Assembly (NCBI GenBank): GCA_963675135.1
Contig: OY776122.1
Span: forward strand, 85,260,472 to 85,324,471
DNA from: Galeopsis tetrahit
Taxonomy: Eukaryota; Streptophyta; Magnoliopsida; Lamiales; Lamiaceae
Direction of reading: 5' to 3'
Length of the DNA stretch: 64,000 nucleotides
How positions within the stretch are numbered: position 1 is the first letter of the stretch; every line of letters starts with the position of its first letter. Below, one piece after another: positions 41,560-51,800 of the stretch. The notes beneath the pieces were generated by a model. The model was not told where the DNA came from and ran no database searches. It was given only the letters and a program-made list of their open reading frames with translations. Made by a program: the position numbers and the translations under genes.

Positions 41560-43522
41560 ATTTCGAATAGCCTGATTATTATTCGCCCTCTGACTGTTTC
41601 TTGGGGGTTGATCTTCTTCATCGTCTTGCTAGTCGCGTCCTCGGCCTCGGTTATTAGTTTCATATCCCAATCTGTCAATATATTGATCCAAGGCCCCTTC
41701 TCGTACAATTTGTAGAGATTTGTCAAAAGATCTCGACATTGATGTGTTCGATGACCAATCGATTGATGATACGAACAAAATCTCTTCAGATTCAGTTTCT
41801 CAGGGTCGTCCATGATCGACCTTGCTATAGGGAGTCTTTCATCATATTTAGCCGCTTCATATAATGACCTTGGATTTATTCCAGCAGCCTGGAAAACTTC
41901 CTTGATTGTTTCGACATCAGTGGAACCATTAAATGCCTTGAAATTCCCCGGCCTCTGATATGGTTGAACTTGTTGAGGAGCTGGGACAGGCGCAGCTGCC
42001 TCTGGGCGAGGAACTGGGGCCGAGGTCTGCCCAGGAGCTCGCTTGTTGTTATTATTTTTATTATTCCCCCCAGTATTTGCCCATTGTTTCTTTGGGGCCT
42101 CAGCCTGACTTGTTTTGGTCGGCGCTTGCTGGGCGCGCATCATCTTATCTATCCGGATTATATCTCCAGCCCTGTTTCTGAACTCAGCATAAGACTTTGG
42201 AAACGTAAGTTTACATCTTTCCATAGTCTTGTTCCCACTTTCAAACCTCCAACGATCGAGATGACCTTGGAGTCGTCATTTACTGGCTCGCCATCCATAA
42301 CTACCTTATTGAACCTCTCGATAAAGGCCTTCTCAGTCTCATCAGCCCCTTGCCTCATGTTGGCCAATCTTTGTTTTGATGCTGGGCGAGCAGCAATGGC
42401 ACTGTAACATGTTAAGAATTCTTGCCCTAGATGGGCAAATGACATGATCGTCCCTACGGGCAACATAGAGTACCATCTATGAGCCCTGTCCCCCAATGTG
42501 AGAGAGAAGTTCCTACATTGGGTCGCACATGTGGCCCCCACCGAGGCCATGTAGTCTGTTTATTTCGCCAAGTGAACCTTTGGATCTGTCTCCCCATTGT
42601 AAGGTGGGATGGTCGGCACATGTATTTTCTTTTGAATTGGAGTTGTGAGAATCATCACACTCAATGGGGAAGTAGGCATGGTGATCGGCCTTGCTACTCC
42701 TCGGTTTGTCTCGATTTCGAACAACAAACCTTCAACATGCCTCTGCAGTCTATACTGATTCTGTGCCATGATCATCATTCGATTATCCTCGGCCTCAATA
42801 GGTTGGGCATGGGCTGCTAGCCGATCAGCACTTATTCCTGGGCGATCATTTATTGGATTTCCCGATCCTGCCGGTAGGGGTCCTACGCGATGATGTACTG
42901 ATTGCTGGCCATCGTTCCTCGCACGACGACGTGCTCTTTCTAAAATAGCTGGGCGATCACCAGCAACTCTGTCATGAACTGATCGTTGTCCATCGTTCCT
43001 TACGTGGACTCTTTCTGGCCGCGCGAGCTGTTGTTCTGGTTGGCGATCACCCTCGACATGGATGAATTTACCATCATATCTTCTATGGAACAAATTTCTC
43101 CGAGCACGTGGCTCCCTATCATCTCTTTGTTCGCCCAAACGATCAAGAGCCGATCGTCGGGTGTGTTGCAAGTCCCCAGACTCTTCCCTTTGGTCGCCAG
43201 CCTGGTTATGTATTGGTTGTTGTCCCTCACTTCTTTCTGGGGCAACTTGCTCATTTATAACAAGGGGTGGAGGTGGCACAAGATTTGCTCTTTCCCTCGC
43301 TTGCTCATCAGCCAAATAGTTTATCAAATCATTCCTCCTTAGAGGGTCTCTCAAAAGTGCTGCCATTTCTGGCGTAGTTCCGGCCATGAAGGCTGCCGAA
43401 GTTCCTGGTGCGGGTGGCTATCCGCCTGGTGGTGGGATCGCAGGACCTTTCCCACGATCTTCATCTCTGACCCGATTCGGGCTGTCATCTCTGTGTGAAC
43501 GATGAGATCTATTTTGAGACAT
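41560..43522 (-). pseudogene. gag: Gag of element C
   Basis: ATG at 43522 (MSQNRSHRSHRDDSPNR) with an in-frame TAG near 43420 and TAA at 42562. A near-duplicate stretch RNDGQ-SVH-RVG occurs twice in the Arg-rich N-terminal part. The gag core (42550-42158: DRAHRWYSMLP, LGQEFLTCYSA, MRQGADETEKAFIERF) shifts frame near 42190 into a C-terminal part (KLTFPKSYAEFRNRA) with knuckle CSYHQSIGHRTHQC (C-x2-H-x4-H-x4-C). Another shift lies near 41570. Not functional. Confidence 0.85.
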
Positions 43523-43853
43523 GTTATTATGAAGCTTTTATGAAAGATTAACAAAGGAATAACACTTTTCCTGGTAAAAACTTGAAGATTTAAAGATGTT
43601 CTTGAACACTTAAGAACACAAAAAACGAAAAAACTCAGAAAAGCTTACAAATTGAAAACCTTAAACACACTAGTGTTTAAGTCGAAAGATCTATCACAAA
43701 AACTGAAAAGAAAACTTTAGTTTACAACTTAGATGTTATTTCACCGTATAAAGTTCCTAGAAACTTATACGAACGTATTAATCACTGAAGAATGAACCGT
43801 TCTTGAGCTCGAAAAACCTGTCTTGAAGATCTTACAATAGCACCGTAAAAGCC

Positions 43854-43871
43854 CCTCCTTCTAGCGCCAAA
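43854..43871 (-). other. PBS of element C
   Basis: Minus strand TTTGGCGCTAGAAGGAGG immediately after the LTR end GTACAACA; the TGGCGC core is shared with the other Tat elements. Confidence 0.75.
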
Positions 43872-44763
43872 TGTTGTACCGATTTTTGTCGGGGTGTATT
43901 GATTAAACGGTAACAAACAATATCATTTATATGTGAGTGGTGTTTCACGGATTGAAAGATGATCAAAGATGTTCTTGATGAACTCTTGAAATTAGGGTTT
44001 GTTCTTGAGTAAGAACTTGGAAGAAACTTGAGAGAGAAGCTGAAATTAGAGTTGTGTATTTTAGGAAATGAATTCCGATCTATTTATTAAGCCTTCAATG
44101 AGCTTATATACTAGGTTACAATTTGCATGCCTTAATTGCTGGCAGCTCAGCATTAATACACATATTAATGTGAATATACTTGCTATTTAATGTAATTACA
44201 GCTCCTATTAGTGCGATCATTTCATGCATTTAATGCATCTACTTTGCATTAAATGCCTATGCAATCAACCATTAAAAGTCTCATCTTTCGTTGAAGTCGG
44301 CGTCGAACATACCACTTGCACCGCCTTTGACTTGTCAATGCTCGGATAGTTAATCCCATAGTTGTTTGGTCACTGTTGCTCTATCCCGGGCTTATAGCGA
44401 ACATCTGGACTTGAGATCTCACATCACTGCATTCTTCCTGTCTTCAAGATACCCTCTTCGTCGATGACGTTGCTCGTCATTCTTCACTGTGCCGATCATC
44501 ATTACTTGTGAACATCCATATACCATTTTGTCATTATCCTTAATTACTCTTGCTCGCCGAACATGATAACTCTTGCTCGCTATCATGTGGATATGTTTGA
44601 CTTGTTGACCATTAATTGAAAGACTTCTCTTGCTCGCCTTTTGTCGGTCGCTCGCCCTTGACCTTGCTGACTAGGCTTGATGACTTTGACTATTCTTCGC
44701 TGACTTGTTGACTGATCAATAAAACAAAGATTGACTTGTTGACTGAACATTAGGCATGTAACA
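43872..44763 (-). repeat. 5' LTR of element C (892 bp)
   Basis: Minus strand TGTTACATGCCTAATG...GGTACAACA. TATA on the minus strand as AGTATATAAG near 44103-44115. The first ~150 bp are copied at 46783-46930 by the tandem duplication. Confidence 0.88.
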
Positions 44764-45116
44764 GTAGTTATTTGTTTAATGGGCACTTTTGTGCTTTTAA
44801 TTTTACGAACTAATAAGATTTTAAGAGTTAAAGTTTTGATGGTTTAATTTGCTCGGTTTCAAAGTGTAGTTTAATTTGTATAACTTAAGTTTTTTAATAA
44901 TAAATATTGATTATTTTATATATAAAGTAGATAAATTAAAAGTATGATGTGATATTGTAAGACCACTTATAATTAAGTCTTTAATTACAAGTGTGTAAAT
45001 TTTCTTAAAAGTGAGGAGTAGTTCTTACTGGAAAAAAAAATTGTGACATATGTGTAAAATTGACCCAGTTAAAAGACGTTAAACCTTTTTTTGATTATGG
45101 TAAAGTTGACATATAT

Positions 45117-45593
45117 TAGGGGTGTAAGTGAGTCGAGCCTACTCGCGAGCTACTCGTGCTCGACTCGAAAAAAGATCGAATTCGATTCGAAGTTAATCGA
45201 GTTGAGTCGAGTTTCGAGCTACTCGAGTAGCTACCGAGTTCGAGTTCGAGCTCATAAATACTCGGCTCGAAAGGCTCGCGAGCCTAATCGAGCTTGAACA
45301 ATATTTACTATTTTTTCATTAATATATAATTTATATTTATATACGAGTAATCGAGTCGAGCTCGAGTTTATTTTAGAAAAAAATATGTTTTAAAATTAAT
45401 TTTGAAAATTATATAAGTAATCGAGTCGAGTCGAGCCGAGCTCGAATTTATCGAGTTTCTTATCGAGTCGAGCTCGATCTTCAAAATTTTAGGCTCGATT
45501 GAGTCGAGTAGAGTATCGAGCTTCGAGTATAACAATCGAGTCGAGTTTCGAGCTCAGCACTGCTCGGCTCGACTCTGCTCGTTTACACCCCTA
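45117..45593 (+). mobile_element. hAT MITE, 477 bp
   Basis: Ends TAGGGGTGTAA and TTACACCCCTA are inverse copies. Target duplication ACATATAT (8 bp) at 45109-45116 and 45594-45601, as for hAT. Unit 2 has one ACATATAT there (near 47291), which is the empty site. The interior is rich in CGAGTCGAG/CTCGAG runs. Confidence 0.93.
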
Positions 45594-45752
45594 ACATATA
45601 TGAACGAAACATTTTTTTATCACGCATTAATTTTGCATAGAAGAGAAGTAATTTTACTTCATAAAAGACATGAGGCATTCTAGAAAAATATATTATTACT
45701 ATTCATTTTCATTAAATCGGCTAGACAAAAGTTTGTATAAGACAATCTCATA

Positions 45753-46026
45753 CTCCCTTGTTTCATAAAATTTGTTGTATTTTTTATTTTCTATAGAACT
45801 AAAGAATATATTTTTTACACATTTACACCTCATTGGAATTTTCCCTTTTTCTTCTTTTTTTTTTCTTTTTCTTTTTTCACCATTCCTTTGACTTTTTCAA
45901 ATAAAGGTCATTAATATATTTCCATAAAAAATAAGAGTAATTTAGGAAGATCATTGGTAAAATTAGAAATTTCGAAACAAAATTTAAAATCAGATGCATG
46001 CGCCAGAGTTTATGAAACGGAAGGAG
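45753..46026 (+). mobile_element. Stowaway-like MITE in unit 1
   Basis: CTCCCTTGTTTCATAAAATTTG at left, TTTATGAAACGGAAGGAG at right, flanked by TA. The matching copy is at 47449-47719 and a left-end part at 36258. Confidence 0.8.
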
Positions 46027-46042
46027 TAGACGGTTCTATTAC

Positions 46043-46183
46043 ACATTTAAGCTTGGAGAGCTTTGAAAAGAGCTCTCCAAGTGGGAGTTGTCCAAGCTTA
46101 AGGGCTCTCCAAGTGCAATTAAGGGCTCTCCAAGTGCAATTTAGCTTGGAGAGCTCTTCTAAAAGCTCTCCAAGCTTAAATGT
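46043..46183. repeat. 141-bp inverted repeat with nested palindromes
   Basis: Arms of about 40 bp: ACATTTAAGCTTGGAGAGC... at left and the inverse ...GCTCTCCAAGCTTAAATGT at right with only a few mismatches. Each arm is itself a palindrome (GGAGAGCT...AGCTCTCC). The loop has two direct copies of AAGGGCTCTCCAAGTGCAAT. Absent from unit 2. Confidence 0.88.
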
Positions 46184-46384
46184 CGCGAATTAATTATAAT
46201 TATAGAGAAAAGCATAACTCAAATAACAAGAGTATCATAAATGCGTAAATAAGTTTCAATTTAGATTAAATTGAGGTGTCATGAATATAATGCATTTATG
46301 AATTCGTTAGAATTAGCTTAATTATGACAATCCATATATATATGGGAAGAATTCGCTTTGTAGAGACATTCAAAAAATATAAAC

Positions 46385-46789
46385 ATGAAATCTGAATTTA
46401 AGAATATGATGAAGAATGTAAGTTTGATGATAATAATCATGGGAGCAATTCTAAATAGATGTGAAGCACTTAAAAAAAAGAGTGAAGAAGGGGTACAATT
46501 CGTAAGCCCGCCTGCTTGCGATTCGAGTAAGCACAATGGAGACAGTTGCACAAATATTTTGTTGCCCAAGTGTCGAAATGCAATTGTTTCCTTCATTAGC
46601 TGCAAAGAGGGATATTCTCAAATTCAAGAGGATATATTGAATATTTGCTGCAATGACTTTAAGTGCAATTTTCTTTGGGAACCATGCTTCAACAATTTAA
46701 TAGTTGCAGACATTTTAAAAGAGAATCCTTGTAATAATACATATGAGACGAAGGAGAGAGCTCATTATATTTGGAACATTTGTAATTGA
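46385..46789 (+). CDS. Secreted 10-cysteine peptide, copy 2
   Basis: 134 residues with signal peptide and the same ten Cys as copy 1. Differs from copy 3 by F5/V5, one Leu missing in the signal (GAILN for GALILN), Ser for Asn in QFVSPP, and a shortened end: it stops as NICN because the tandem join follows, so the last four residues are lost and the stop TGA comes from LTR sequence. All mature Cys are kept, so the product may still fold. Promoter is the same as in the other copies except for the upstream hAT MITE and inverted repeat. Confidence 0.83.
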   Translation: MKSEFKNMMKNVSLMIIIMGAILNRCEALKKKSEEGVQFVSPPACDSSKHNGDSCTNILLPKCRNAIVSFISCKEGYSQIQEDILNICCNDFKCNFLWEPCFNNLIVADILKENPCNNTYETKERAHYIWNICN

Positions 46790-47448
46790 AAGACTTCCCT
46801 TGCTCGCCTTTTGTCGGTCGCTCGCCCTTGACCTTTAATTGTGACTGATGACTTTGACTATTTTTCGCTAACCTGTTAACTAATTAATAAAATAAAGATT
46901 GACTTGTTGACTGAACATTAGACATGTAACAGTAGTTATTTGTTTAATGGGCACTTTTGTGCTTTTAATTTCCAACATGTCATGTAAGGAATTAATAAGA
47001 TTTTAAGAGTTAAGTTTTGATGGTTTAATTTGCTCGGTTTCAAAGTGTAGTTTAATTCGTATAACTTAAGTTTTTTAATAATAAATATTGATTATTTTAT
47101 ATATAAAGTAGATAAATTAAAAGTATGATGTGATATTGTAAGACCACTTATAATTAACTCTTTAATTACAAGTGTGTAAATTTTCTTAAAAGTGAGGAGT
47201 AGTTCTTACTGGAAAAAAAAATTGTGACATATGTGTAAAATTGACCCAGTTAAAAGACGTTAAACCTTTTTTTAATTATGGTAAAGTTGACATATATGAA
47301 TGAAACATTTTTTTATCACGCATTAATTTTGCACAGAAGACAAGTAATTTTACTTCATAAAAGACATGAGGCATTCTAGAAAAATATATTATTAATATTC
47401 ATTTTCATTAAATCAGCTAGATAAAAGTTTGTATAAGACAATCTCATA

Positions 47449-47719
47449 CTCCCTTCGTTTCATAAAATTTGTCGCATTTTTTATTTTCTATAGAACTAAA
47501 GAATATATTTTTTACACATTCACACTTCATTGAATTTTCCCTTTTTTTTTTTTCTTTTTCTTTTTCACCATTCCTTTGACTTTTTCAAATAAAGGTCATT
47601 GATATATTTCCATAAAAAAATAAGAGTAATTTAGGAAGATCATTGGTAAAATTAGAAATTTTGAAACAAAATTTAAAATCAGATGCATGCGCCAGAGTTT
47701 ATGAAACGGAAGGAAGGAG
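47449..47719 (+). mobile_element. Stowaway-like MITE in unit 2
   Basis: CTCCCTTCGTTTCATAAAATTTG... to ...TTTATGAAACGGAAGGAAGGAG with TA on both sides; paralogous to 45753-46026. Confidence 0.8.
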
Positions 47720-47899
47720 TACACGGTTATAATTATAGAGAAAAGCATAACTCAAATAACAAGAGTATCATAAATGCGTAAATAAGTTTCAATTTAGAGT
47801 AAATTGAGGTGTTATGAATTCGTTAGAATTAGCTTATGACATTAATCCATATATATATGAGAAGAATTCGCTTTGTAGAGACATTCAAAAAATATAAAC

Positions 47900-48316
47900 A
47901 TGAAATCTGAAGTTAAGAATATGATGAAGAATGTAAGTTTGATGATAATAATCATGGGAGCATTAATTCTAAATAGATGTGAAGCACTTAAAAAAAAGAG
48001 TGAAGAAGGGGTACAATTCGTAAACCCGCCTGCTTGCGATTCGAGTAAGCACAATGGAGACAGTTGCACGAATATTTTGTTGCCCAAGTGTCGAAATGCA
48101 ATTGTTTCCTTCATTAGCTGCAAAGAGGGATATTCTCAAATTCAAGAGGATATATTGAATATTTGCTGCAATGACTTTAAGTGCAATTTTCTTTGGGAAC
48201 CATGCTTCAACAATTTAATAGTTGCAGACATTTTAAAAGAGAATCCTTGTAATAATACATATGAGACGAAGGAGAGAGCTCATTATATTTGGAACATTTG
48301 TCGTGTTCTAGATTGA
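47900..48316 (+). CDS. Secreted 10-cysteine peptide, copy 3
   Basis: 138 residues, nearly identical to copy 2 in the shared part; ends NICRVLD where copy 1 has NICNVIN. Signal peptide, ten mature Cys and the NNT sequon are kept. The 3' flank is split 211 bp after the stop by the copia element at 48528, so the natural polyadenylation region (as in copy 1) has been displaced. Confidence 0.85.
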   Translation: MKSEVKNMMKNVSLMIIIMGALILNRCEALKKKSEEGVQFVNPPACDSSKHNGDSCTNILLPKCRNAIVSFISCKEGYSQIQEDILNICCNDFKCNFLWEPCFNNLIVADILKENPCNNTYETKERAHYIWNICRVLD

Positions 48317-48527
48317 AATTAATTAACTAAATAATATTGATTATTACGCATATGGTACAATTTAATTATACACGATTTTACTTTGATAGTATAAAATTAG
48401 TGGTGACTATGAAGAAAAAAGAGCATTTAGGTCAAATGGAGTATTTTAAAATGAAAATGTAAGATGTATTATTTAATAGTAACTATTTATATTTTGTTCT
48501 ATCAGAATTATTCAGAGTAATCAAAGA

Positions 48528-48804
48528 TGTTAATGTTTATGGTATGGAATCTTGAAGAAGAAACAAATTGAAGATTGATCAAAACAGAAATTGTGTTTAC
48601 ATTCTTGAAATACAAGAGAAGCAACTAACACATTTATATAGCTAATCAACAGTGATTAGTAACTAACTAACCACCTAACTTCCTAAATACTCAATAACTA
48701 CCCTAATACAAAGTGGGAGTGTATAAGGGTGTAAACAACAGGAAGTGTATCTACTAATGCCTAATAACTGGGAGTGTATCTACTAATTTCTTAAAGCCTT
48801 AATA
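48528..48804 (-). repeat. 3' LTR of the Ale-like copia
   Basis: Minus strand TATTAAGGC...ATTAACA. It starts with TA rather than TG, which is unusual, but both copies share it. Confidence 0.92.
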
Positions 48805-51800
48805 CCCCCCTCAAAATGGGAGTGAATATCAATCAACCCCATTTTGGACTTGTGTAAGATGAAGGTAGAAGGAGGCAGTGGTTTGGTGAGCATGTCTGCC
48901 AGATTCTCCTCTGTTGGAATATGAATGAGTGTGAGTAATCCTTCATGGATCTTCTCCCTTGTGAAGTGAAAGTCCAAAGAAATGTGCTTTGTTCTTTGAT
49001 GAAGACAAGGATTGTGTGCAATGGAGAAGGCACTCTTGCTGTCAGTGTACATTGTTGATGGTGTGGAATGCTCAATCTTCAGATCAGCAAGGATATAATG
49101 AATCCATTGTAGCTCACAGGTGGTTGCAGCCAGTGCCCTATATTCAGCTTCAGCTGAAGACCTGCTCACAGTGGATTGTTTCTTCGATTTCCAAGAGATT
49201 AGTGAGTTGCCAAAATAAATACTATAAACTGTACTGCTTTTCTTTGTTTGTACACATCTTGCCCAATCAGAATCAGAGAAAGCATGTAATTTAAAAGGAG
49301 TATGTTTGGGATAAAACACACCTGTGCCAGGATTACCTTTTATGTACCTCAAAATTCTATGCACAGCAGATAGATGGGCTTCAGTAGGAGTTTGCATAAA
49401 CTGGCTCAAGGTCTGAACTGCATAAGAAATGTCAGGCCTAGTGACAGTCAAGTAAAGGAGTTTACCAATGAGTTTCCTATACTGTTCAGGATGGGCAAGA
49501 GGAAGAGAATTAGTATCAGAGGTCCATTTAGGGTCCATAGGTGTGGAACATGGCTTACAACCCAAAAAACCAGAATCTTGAAGTAAGTCAAGAGCATATT
49601 TTCTTTGACATAAAGTCATGCCTTTGTTATTTCTGGCAATTTCAATGCCCAAAATGTATCTTAAAGAACCAAGGTCTTTGATAGTGAATGTGTTGTGCAA
49701 ATGCAGTTTGATTGTGTTGATAATATCAAGGTTTGATCCTGTAACTATGAGATCATCAACATAACAAAGAATGGCAGTGAAATCAAGATTATTTTGTCTA
49801 GTGAAAAGAGAAGTGTCAGCCTTGGATTGAGTAAAACCTAAGGACAAAAGACACTCAGTTAATTTTGTAAACCACTGTTTAGAAGCTTGTTTCAAACCAT
49901 ATATACTCTTGTGTAACCTGCAAACTCTGTTCTCATTGTGAGAACCATAACCAGGAGGGGGTAACATATATAGTTCTTCATCTAAATCACCATGTAAGAA
50001 AGCATTATTAACATCCAATTGATGGACAAACCAATTTTTAGAAGTAGCAATAGCAAGCAAGATTCTGACAGTAGTGATTTTGGCCACAGGGGAGAAAGTA
50101 TCAAAGTAATCTATTCCCTCTTGTTGAGTATAGCCTTTTGCAACTAATCTAGCCTTATACCTCTCTATAGAACCATCAGAATTGTATTTAATCTTATAAA
50201 TCCATCTACAGCCTATACAATGTTTCCCTAATGGGAGATCAACAAGAGTCCAAGTGTGATTCTTTTCTAAAGCAGCAATTTCATTATTCATAGCAATAAC
50301 CCAATTATTATTTAATGCAACTTGTTTATATGTCTTAGGCTCTTGTTGTTGGGATATAGAAGCTGTAAAGGATTTATACTTCTGAGATAGTTTATCAGTA
50401 GATAGGTATCTTTGAATAGGATAATGAACATCAGAAAAAGAAAGATTGAGTTTAGCATGATCTATAGAGGCAGGCAGATCAGTTTCATAGACTTGTAAAT
50501 ATGCAGGCTGAGATTTGGTTCTAGAGGGTCTAGTGTGAGGTTCCTCCCCTATATTACCAACATGTGTGTTAGGATCAACAGTATTGTGAGGGTCTGTGTG
50601 ATTGTTAAACTCATGCACTAAATCAGTGTGAATATGAACATCAGAGTCATCATCATCATCAGAAATGGGAGGAGAGGACTCAGAAAAAGTGTTTTTGAGA
50701 GCAAAAGGGAAAACATTTTCAAAAAACTTAACATTTCTGGAGATTATAAACTTCCCAGTGTTGAGGTCTAAAAGCTTGTAGCCTTTAGTACCAAAAGGAT
50801 ATCCAAGAAAAACACATTTAGTGGCCCTAGGATCAAATTGTTGTCTGTTAGCAACTAGGGTGTTAGCAAAACACAAACAACCAGAAATCTTAAAGCAAGA
50901 ATAATCAGGTTTCACCCCATACAAAAGTTCAAAAGGAGATTTGTGTTTAAGAATAGAAGAAGGTATCCTATTGATAATAAAGGCACTTGTTTTAATACTT
51001 TCATCCCAGAATTTTAAGGGAAGATGAGACTGAAACATGATAGCTCTAGCCACTTGAAGGAGATGTTGATGTTTTCTCTCTACAATTCCATTCTGCTGGG
51101 GAGTTTCAACACATGATGTTTGATGGATTATACCCAATTTATGGTAGAAGTCAGAAATAATAAATTTTGTCCCATTATCACTTCTAATGGTTTGAATTTT
51201 AGTGGAAAACTGAGTGAGAACCATATTATAGAAATTTTCTAAAGAATGTTTAACATCATTTTTAACTTTCAAAAGGTAAATCCAAGTGCATCTACTAAAA
51301 TCATCTACTATAGTGAGAAAGTACTTATGGCCAGTGACAGAGCATAAAGAAAAGGGGCCCCAAACATCACAATGAATTAATTGAAAGGCATAAGATGAAA
51401 CAAAGGTGCTTAAAGGAAATGATCTTTTCTTTTGCTTAGCCAATGGACAAATCAAACAGTCACTATGCAACTCAGTAGCTTTTACATTCAAATCAGGAAT
51501 GTGCAACATGCATTTTCTAGATGTGTGGCCTAATCTTTTATGCCACAAATCAAACATACAAGGATCAGTCTTAGAACTACCAGAAAAGACAGAATTCTCT
51601 AAAACACAGCAGTTATATGGATGAGGGGTGTGTAAGAGGTACAGTCCTCTCACTTGCTCAGTAGTACCAATCACCTTCTTGGTCAAATTGTCCTGTAAAG
51701 TGCAATGTGAGGAAAGGAAACTAACAAAGCAATTAGAGTATCTAGTTAATTGGCTTATGGATAAGAGATTGAAAGTAAACTCTGGGACATATAAGACATT

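Larger units (their letters stand above)
40746..44763 (-). mobile_element. Tat-lineage Ty3-gypsy element C, 3'-truncated
   Basis: Minus orientation: 5' LTR (44763-43872), PBS, gag (43522 to about 41560), protease region (to about 40748), then lost. No RT, integrase or 3' LTR. Several stops and frameshifts. A distinct family from A, B and D: LTR ends TGTTACATGCC...GTACAACA and PBS TGGCGCTAGAAGGAGGGGC. The left limit is uncertain. Confidence 0.85.
44613..48316 (+). repeat. Tandem duplication of LTR end plus peptide gene (two units)
   Basis: Unit 1: 44613-46782. Unit 2: 46783 to at least 48316. Both start in the element C LTR (TAATTGAAAGACTT) and run through the upstream region, Stowaway MITE, promoter and peptide gene. 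The join is TAATTGAA at 46783-46790, where the last codon of gene 2 passes into LTR sequence. Unit 1 is longer because of the hAT MITE (45117-45593) and inverted repeat (46043-46183). Confidence 0.9.
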
